Part shown: positions 7,101 to 11,063 of the stretch, one piece after another | Position numbering within the stretch: the stretch's first letter is position 1 | Layout: every line of letters starts with the position of its first letter | Source of the DNA: Bacteroidota bacterium | GTDB taxonomy: Bacteria; Bacteroidota; Bacteroidia; UBA7662; CANHCV01 | Length of the DNA: 11,063 nt | Assembly: GCA_027488715.1 (NCBI GenBank) | Contig: JAIYBD010000081.1 | Span: 1-11,063, forward strand | Direction: 5' to 3' | Made by a program: the position numbers and the translations under genes | The notes under the pieces: generated by a model | Told to the model about the DNA's origin: nothing | The model's database searches: none | What the model saw: the letters and a program-made list of their open reading frames with translations, nothing else

Positions 7101-9907
7101 TTTCGGTTTTTGCTGGTGGTTCAGGACTGCTAAAATTGACATCCGGAAATCTAACATCCAATACCCAAACAGGTGGAAACAATTTCTGTCTAGCCAATTC
7201 GAATTTAACGGTGGAAATCGGTGGAAATGTGATCACCAATTCGGGGCAATTTAGTGCCTTTGCTTCAACAGCTGGAGGATTCCCCAAATTAGTCATCGAT
7301 GGGAATTTGATCATTCAAGGAGGCATTTTCAATCTGAACCAGGGGATTGCTTCGGCGTGTTTACCCATTCTTGAGATTCAAGGGAATATCATGGGAACTT
7401 CAGGGACCCTGACCTCTTCCGATGGCGGTTCAAAAATAACCTTCGTTGGAAATTCGTCTCACGAAATCAACATGGCCATTCCCGTAGGAAACAATTATCG
7501 AATCGAAGTCCCCAATGGCCAAACCGTCAATCTGATTGGGAATCCCCTTCAATTCTCGGCGAGTACTGACACCTTGGACATCCAAGATGGCGGAGTTTTC
7601 AATTTCAACGGACAAAACCTAACGGGTTCGGGTACATTTTTATTGAAAACGGGCGGTAGTGCAAAAATCACTTCCATCGAAGGATTGAATACTTCGGGAA
7701 GTACTGGAAACGTTCAAGTGAGTAGTAGAAGCGTACAAGCTGGAGCGCAGCTCATCTACACCGGAAATTCATCTCCACAAATCACGGGGAATGCTGTGAC
7801 AGGTGGTAACAAAAAAATCATTCTTGAAAAAGATTCCACATTTCATGCTGTAATCCTTCCTTCGTCTTTGGTACAGACCGATTCCTTTATCATCAAACAA
7901 GGAACATTTCTTGAAACTCAAAATGCTACCCTTTCCGGTTCTGGTACATTAACCATGTTGGGTGGAATTTATTCGTCTTCTTTTACCGACACCATCATTC
8001 GAATTCCCCAGTTAACCGGCAACTATTCTTTGAATGCTGGGACCGTATCCCTAACGGGAAATGGGACTCAAGTTTTGCGAGGAGGAAGGGATTATTTCAA
8101 CGTGAGTGTTTCGGGAACGAATGTGTTTGGGGTTGACCGCAAGACCATCAGTAGCGCCATCGTGATCAATTCAAATTTATCCATTTCGGGCGGCGCTATT
8201 TTCGACATTGAAAACAAGGGAATCACCGGTACAGGCGGACTTTCCATGGTGAGCGGGCGTTTGAGAATTTCAAAATTAAGCGGAACGACTACGCCCGAAT
8301 TGACCGCAACGGCCGTTGGAGCTAACTACGACCTAGCCGGTGGGACCTTCGAATGGTACGGAAGTAACTCAACCGGAACGGAACAAAAAATTAGAGGGAA
8401 AGACGGACAAAATAGAACCATTCAATATTTCAACATTGATTTGAACGCGAACGGACAAAATCCCGACGGTAACATTTGGGTAAACGGTTCGTTTGGGTTA
8501 AATGGAACTATGAATGTGGCTCCCCAAGTTCGATTTAAAATGGATGCTTTCGAAACCATCACGGGAAGCGGGTCTGTGAATTTTCAAAACGGATCAACCT
8601 TTCGTTTTGCCCATCCACTAGGGCTATCGACCAACGGACAAATTCAGGTAACGGGTTCCAAAAATTACGGAACAGCGGTGAATTTTGTTTACGAAACGAA
8701 TGCCAACAATCATCAGCTGGGTTCGGAATTTCCCGATTCGGTAGCTTCGCTTTCAACCATTGTTCAAGGGAAAACCACCTTGTCATCGAAGAACTTGTAC
8801 GTTCGGGATTCTTTGATGATTGGGGGCGTGATCGATCAAGGGAACCATACCATCACCTTGGCTCATCAAGGAACTTTTACATCGGTAGGAGGTCCTTATT
8901 TTGTTAACGGATGGTTTAAGAAAATTGGAAATACCGCCTTTACATTTCCGGTTGGTTCTTTGGTTACCGGTCCAAAATATTTGAGCATTTCTGCGCCCGA
9001 CCATGCCCAAGATGCTTTACAAGTGAGTTATGAAAAAACCTCATTTCCGGCCGTGATTCCAATTTCCTCCATGCAAACTCCATTGTCGGCCGTGAACCCA
9101 TGCGAGGGGTGGAATTTGGATGAAACCGATGATTTTGGAAATTCAACGGCCATTCAAATTACGTTGAGATGGGACAGCAGCAGCCGTTGTAATTTGGGGC
9201 CTGAGTTCATCCAAAATCCGGCTAACTTGCGAGTTGCACATTTCAATGGTGTCGTTTGGGAAGATAAAGGAAATACTCAATTTTCCTCAAATGGATCGGA
9301 AGGTTGGGTCATTTCCGATACCGTTTCACAATTCAGTCCTTTTCGTTTGGGAAGTATTGGCGGCAATGCATTGCCCGTTAAGTTGGTTCGATTCTCGGCC
9401 AAACAAATGGGAGATTTCCATGAAATCTCTTGGGCATCCGCCGAAGAAACCCATTTCGATCGATATGAAATTGAGCAATCTTCCAATGGAATTTCTTTTT
9501 CCAACGTAGCTACTCTTGCGGGCAAGGGGAATGGTTCAAACTATGTTACACTGATTCCTAACCCACATTGGACCCATACGTTTTATCGACTCAAAATGAT
9601 TGATTGGGATGGTTCGTTTGCGTTTAGTTCCATTGTACAACTTTCTTCTAACGAATTGGGCATTGGACTTCAATGGCAAATGAATCAAGGGAGTTGGATG
9701 GCTCAATTAAGTTCAGCAAAACCAACCAAGGTGAAAATTGATGTGGCTAGCATGAGCGGACAAATTCTTCACCACGAACAGGTTCAACTCTTGGGGCAGC
9801 AACCCCATGTTTGGCAAACACCAGAGTTTCTTCCTCACGGCGTTTACTTGATCACCCTTGAAGTTGACGGACAGAAAATGGTAAAAAAGTTGGTGATTCA
9901 ACGATAA
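4160..9907 (+). CDS. Giant T9SS-secreted multidomain adhesin-like protein (1915 aa)
   Basis: The ATG at 4160 is chosen over the in-frame TTG at 4127 because it puts a clean signal peptide at the N terminus: MSR, the hydrophobic core FIIGFILLVLWGG, then ATA-Q as cleavage site near residue 20. Next, by approximate residue: a lectin/LamG-like beta domain (21-268, opening with FQENFSSP), two fibronectin III-like domains (270-390 and 390-510), a beta domain (515-675), a bacterial Ig-like domain (677-780), and a long Gly/Ser/Thr/Asn-rich beta-helix-like stalk (780-1640) that includes four tandem modules of about 100 residues. A region with FTFPVGS and later FSPFRLGS precedes an LPVKLVRFSA fibronectin-like domain (1738-1833), common before Bacteroidetes sorting domains. 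The end (1835-1915, closing LPHGVYLITLEVDGQKMVKKLVIQR split by the turn) is a T9SS sorting domain that lacks the usual YPNP motif. It is probably a surface or matrix adhesin; no catalytic motif is seen and the ligand is unknown. Confidence 0.9.
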   Translation: MSRFIIGFILLVLWGGIATAQTTVFQENFSSPATSATYSTNNPVAVGSIWKINRSGVDFGARINGGFLDVTNDASASGNASGWAFPFVNSNTDFSGSTYKSTFAQNTGPVEWVFNFRQLRSDPSGFASGSYGVAVILGCDTTNPTLSTAKGYAVILGQSGSFDSVKLVRFSGGLVNFTPILVANGDFGAEYLSTKVTFNPTTQQWELFLRNDGATGFRNPDSVALVSQGTAINSTHTSVALPYFGGYWQGSTGASQNALFDNVTIRVTSSCTAPTVAATNPVSTSITTSSANFSWTRGNGSQNLAIINPTSQSALAPSNGNAYTGNSVYGSGDLLGSGNYVVSSGTSNSVSVTGLSPQTTYQLRVFENNGSCYQLNSPATLNFSTLALEPSGYPSSFSASASSFSSVLLSFSSLNSLTNANGYLILRKAGSLPTSVPTDGIAYTVGQTLGDGVVAALITNTSTTSITISGLADQTNHYFVLIPFNGNGSAATHNYRVSGTTPSANALTPQMPSSSSDFIATGTFTYSSDIDPLLYQATSFSNTSGSISVFRVTLRDGGISGDADANPTTVQQLVFRGSNFNQLRGAVLSNGNAIISGAGVVDSTGNSITFSGLSISAADNNSFDITLRVSFLNKVTDNSQLSISLSANDVVVSSAGSQLAAFTQVSSSTLNNRNRLEVTATQLAWTQQPLGAGINTPMVPNPRVSAVDVEGNVDADYSGSISISSSGSMDSTSKSRNIVSGTAIFENIRFVLSQSNVTLSAQSTGFSTILSNLFSISTFPINAYRTSNSGNSSFPSGSGWEQFDGSSWISSTAPTASTSQTIYVRNTLSTSASFGSSVKFKVENGGTLNINHVSTSAEIFVQTGGKLNVNASASAGKIYVDSGATLEVLSASFGPTTSSDTLRIDSGGKMIVNDANALNTSNIWRGVEQFQTGSEVIISNWNFGGSGTTKRLIENPSQISLNSDGAYFGHLTFNGLPSSLFSVFAGGSGLLKLTSGNLTSNTQTGGNNFCLANSNLTVEIGGNVITNSGQFSAFASTAGGFPKLVIDGNLIIQGGIFNLNQGIASACLPILEIQGNIMGTSGTLTSSDGGSKITFVGNSSHEINMAIPVGNNYRIEVPNGQTVNLIGNPLQFSASTDTLDIQDGGVFNFNGQNLTGSGTFLLKTGGSAKITSIEGLNTSGSTGNVQVSSRSVQAGAQLIYTGNSSPQITGNAVTGGNKKIILEKDSTFHAVILPSSLVQTDSFIIKQGTFLETQNATLSGSGTLTMLGGIYSSSFTDTIIRIPQLTGNYSLNAGTVSLTGNGTQVLRGGRDYFNVSVSGTNVFGVDRKTISSAIVINSNLSISGGAIFDIENKGITGTGGLSMVSGRLRISKLSGTTTPELTATAVGANYDLAGGTFEWYGSNSTGTEQKIRGKDGQNRTIQYFNIDLNANGQNPDGNIWVNGSFGLNGTMNVAPQVRFKMDAFETITGSGSVNFQNGSTFRFAHPLGLSTNGQIQVTGSKNYGTAVNFVYETNANNHQLGSEFPDSVASLSTIVQGKTTLSSKNLYVRDSLMIGGVIDQGNHTITLAHQGTFTSVGGPYFVNGWFKKIGNTAFTFPVGSLVTGPKYLSISAPDHAQDALQVSYEKTSFPAVIPISSMQTPLSAVNPCEGWNLDETDDFGNSTAIQITLRWDSSSRCNLGPEFIQNPANLRVAHFNGVVWEDKGNTQFSSNGSEGWVISDTVSQFSPFRLGSIGGNALPVKLVRFSAKQMGDFHEISWASAEETHFDRYEIEQSSNGISFSNVATLAGKGNGSNYVTLIPNPHWTHTFYRLKMIDWDGSFAFSSIVQLSSNELGIGLQWQMNQGSWMAQLSSAKPTKVKIDVASMSGQILHHEQVQLLGQQPHVWQTPEFLPHGVYLITLEVDGQKMVKKLVIQR
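7568..8803 (+). repeat. Four tandem ~100-residue modules in the adhesin stalk
   Basis: Four diverged copies lie end to end: 7568-7876 (103 aa), 7877-8170 (98 aa), 8171-8485 (105 aa) and 8486-8803 (106 aa). Each opens with a strand plus a Gly-containing turn, then a spacer and an L/I-T/S-G-S/T-G motif (NLTGSGTF, TLSGSGTL, GITGTGGL, TITGSGSV), a second Gly turn (KTGGSAKIT, MLGGIYSSS, VSGRLRIS, QNGSTFRFA), and then a region where an aromatic residue or Gly precedes a polar NST/Q stretch (LIYTGNSSPQ, VSLTGNGTQ, FEWYGSNSTGTEQ, NFVYETNANNHQ). The copies differ enough that DNA identity is low, so this is an old protein-level duplication. It matches a stalk repeat type I know from other secreted Bacteroidetes proteins. 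Confidence 0.75.
9662..9904 (+). other. Divergent T9SS C-terminal sorting domain of the adhesin
   Basis: The last 81 residues follow the family pattern: a strand SWMAQLSS, the central VKIDVASMSGQILHHEQV strand-turn (compare IQVIDMMGKVQ in the gene at the left edge), LPHGVYLITLEVDG and a basic terminal strand KKLVIQR. The normal start motif YPNP is replaced by IGLQWQMNQG. The central and final motifs still make this the best reading. Confidence 0.75.
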
Positions 9908-9952
9908 ACGAGGTTCAAAAATTTTGTTGAAGATTTTCGCAATTTTTTTTGA
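9908..9952. other. Short intergenic spacer upstream of the dnaN promoter
   Basis: AT-rich sequence between the adhesin stop and the dnaN promoter box. A run of eight T (9943-9950) is present, but I find no stable GC stem before it, only weak AT pairing such as TTCAA/TTGAA, so an intrinsic terminator cannot be supported. Confidence 0.4.
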
Positions 9953-9960
9953 TAAATTTG
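9953..9960 (+). promoter_or_regulatory. Likely -7 promoter element of dnaN (TAAATTTG)
   Basis: TAAATTTG is an exact match to the Bacteroidetes TAnnTTTG box, 23 bases before the dnaN ATG. TTG triplets at 9924-9926 and 9927-9929 are possible -33 elements, though the spacing (26 and 23 bases) is somewhat longer than usual. A transcript starting soon after the box would have a leader of under 20 bases with A-rich sequence before the start codon. Confidence 0.6.
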
Positions 9961-9983
9961 TACTCCAATAAGAAAATCAAACC

Positions 9984-11063
9984 ATGAATTTTGTAGTCTC
10001 CAGCACGGCATTACTGAAACACCTTCAATCCGTTTCAGGCGTTATCAATACCAATGCAGTTCTTCCTATTTTGGAAAACTTTTTATTCGATGTAAAAGGG
10101 GGGAAATTAACCATTTCAACCACCGATTTAAACACATCGATGACCACGTCGTTGCCCGTTGAAAGCAAGGAAGACGGGGTGGTAGCTGTTCCTTCAAAAA
10201 TTTTGTTGGAAACCTTGAAAACCACTCCTGAGCAGCCTATTCGTTTTCAGGTGAATGCAGAAAATTTTGCCATCGAACTTTCAACCGACAAAGGAAAATA
10301 TAAATTATCCGGTGAAAACGGAGATGATTTCCCCAAAATCCCGGAAGTTTCTCAACCCATTGTTTTCACCATTCCAGCAGACCGCTTGTTGAAGGCCATC
10401 TCTACTTCACTATTTGCTGTAGGAAACGATGAACTTCGTTTGGCCATGACCGGATTGTTTGTAGAATTGAACGAAACGGGGTTGAACGTTGTAGGTACCG
10501 ATGCGCACAAGTTGGTTCTTCATAAAATCAAAAACTTAGCCATTCCTGAGGCGGGTTCATTTATCGTTCCGAAGAAAGCGGTGAACTTGTTGAAATCTGC
10601 CTTACCCGCCAACAACACCGAGGTGAAGGTTGAGTACAATAAAACCAACGTTTTCTTCAGTTTCGACGAAACTACTTTGATTTGCCGATTAATTGATCAG
10701 AAATACCCCGATTACAACGCGGTTATTCCAACCAATAATCCCAATAAAATTCGCGCCAACCGAACTGAATTTTTGAATGCTCTTCGTCGAAGCTCCATTT
10801 ATTCCAACAAAACAACCTACCAAGTTCGTTTGAAACTCACCGGAAATAAAATGGTCATCTCTGCGGAAGACTACGATTTCAATAATGCAGCCGTAGAAGA
10901 AATGCTGGTAGAGTACGATGGACAGGATATGGAAATTGGCTTCAATGCAAAGTTCCTGATCGATATGTTAACCAACATCGACAGCACAGATATTTCATTT
11001 GAACTTAGCATGCCCAGCCGTCCAGGATTGATGTTCCCCGGAGAAAACAACGGTGATGAGGAA
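9984..11063 (+). CDS. dnaN: DNA polymerase III beta subunit, sliding clamp (3' end outside window)
   Basis: The frame is open from the ATG at 9984 to the last base, giving 360 residues; the family usually has about 370-375, so only roughly the last dozen residues are missing, including the conserved C-terminal end that lies near the clamp's partner-binding pocket. Recognisable stretches are MNFVVSSTALLKHLQSVSGVI, split from NTNAVLPILENFLF, then LTISTTDLNTSM, the central VGTDAHKLVLHK, FIVPKKAVNLLK, LIDQKYPDYNAVIP and the late SMPSRPGLMFPGE. These follow the three-domain clamp fold. The protein forms a ring dimer around DNA that tethers the replicative polymerase and recruits other repair and replication proteins. 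It has its own likely promoter in the 76-base gap after the adhesin gene. The adjacency to a surface protein gene has no evident functional meaning; dnaN is often apart from dnaA in this phylum. Confidence 0.97.
   Translation, partial: MNFVVSSTALLKHLQSVSGVINTNAVLPILENFLFDVKGGKLTISTTDLNTSMTTSLPVESKEDGVVAVPSKILLETLKTTPEQPIRFQVNAENFAIELSTDKGKYKLSGENGDDFPKIPEVSQPIVFTIPADRLLKAISTSLFAVGNDELRLAMTGLFVELNETGLNVVGTDAHKLVLHKIKNLAIPEAGSFIVPKKAVNLLKSALPANNTEVKVEYNKTNVFFSFDETTLICRLIDQKYPDYNAVIPTNNPNKIRANRTEFLNALRRSSIYSNKTTYQVRLKLTGNKMVISAEDYDFNNAAVEEMLVEYDGQDMEIGFNAKFLIDMLTNIDSTDISFELSMPSRPGLMFPGENNGDEE

Noticed and set aside
6700..7560. Possible fifth stalk module before the four tandem ones
   Set aside because: The region has Gly-turn strands (IDSGGKMIVND, TGGKLNVN) and is beta-helix-like, but I could not align the full module order or length to the four clear copies.

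Overview
The window looks like a piece of a Bacteroidetes (Bacteroidota) chromosome, probably from the flavobacterial/sphingobacterial side. The evidence is two proteins ending in type IX secretion (T9SS) sorting domains, promoter boxes of the TAnnTTTG type, start codons with A-rich upstream sequence and no Shine-Dalgarno motif, and protein sequences (EttA, DnaN, LPVKL-type pre-sorting domain) typical of the phylum. I see no tRNA, rRNA, CRISPR array, insertion sequence, transposase or phage gene.

Layout: (1) positions 2-307 hold the 3' end of a plus-strand gene for a T9SS cargo protein, followed by a strong intrinsic terminator (338-371). (2) Positions 372-4008, all on the minus strand, form a compact apparent operon read right to left: ettA (ABC-F translation factor), an 89-residue conserved-looking small protein of unknown function, a short two-pass sensor histidine kinase, and an OmpR-family response regulator. 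Junctions are one-base stop/start overlaps (TAATG, TGATG) and then a 3-base gap, so the four are very likely cotranscribed and translationally coupled. (3) A divergent, AT-rich control region of about 150 bp (4009-4159) separates ettA from the next gene. (4) Positions 4160-9907 encode a 1915-residue secreted, multidomain adhesin-like protein: signal peptide, lectin-like N-terminal domain, two fibronectin III-like domains, further beta domains, a long beta-helix-like Gly/Ser/Thr/Asn-rich stalk containing four tandem modules of about 100 residues, and a divergent T9SS sorting domain. (5) Positions 9984 to the window end encode dnaN, the DNA polymerase III sliding clamp, lacking only its last residues.

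How the genes work together: the two secreted proteins would be exported by Sec and then T9SS and end up on the surface or in the medium. EttA regulates entry of ribosomes into elongation according to the ATP/ADP ratio, and its cotranscription with a two-component system suggests, but does not prove, a link between energy or translation state and an envelope signal. DnaN is a housekeeping replication protein with its own likely promoter. Most of the window is ordinary for the phylum. The points most worth following up are the ettA-small protein-kinase-regulator operon, the unknown 89-residue protein, a possibly leaderless ettA transcript, and the repeat architecture and odd sorting domain of the giant adhesin.
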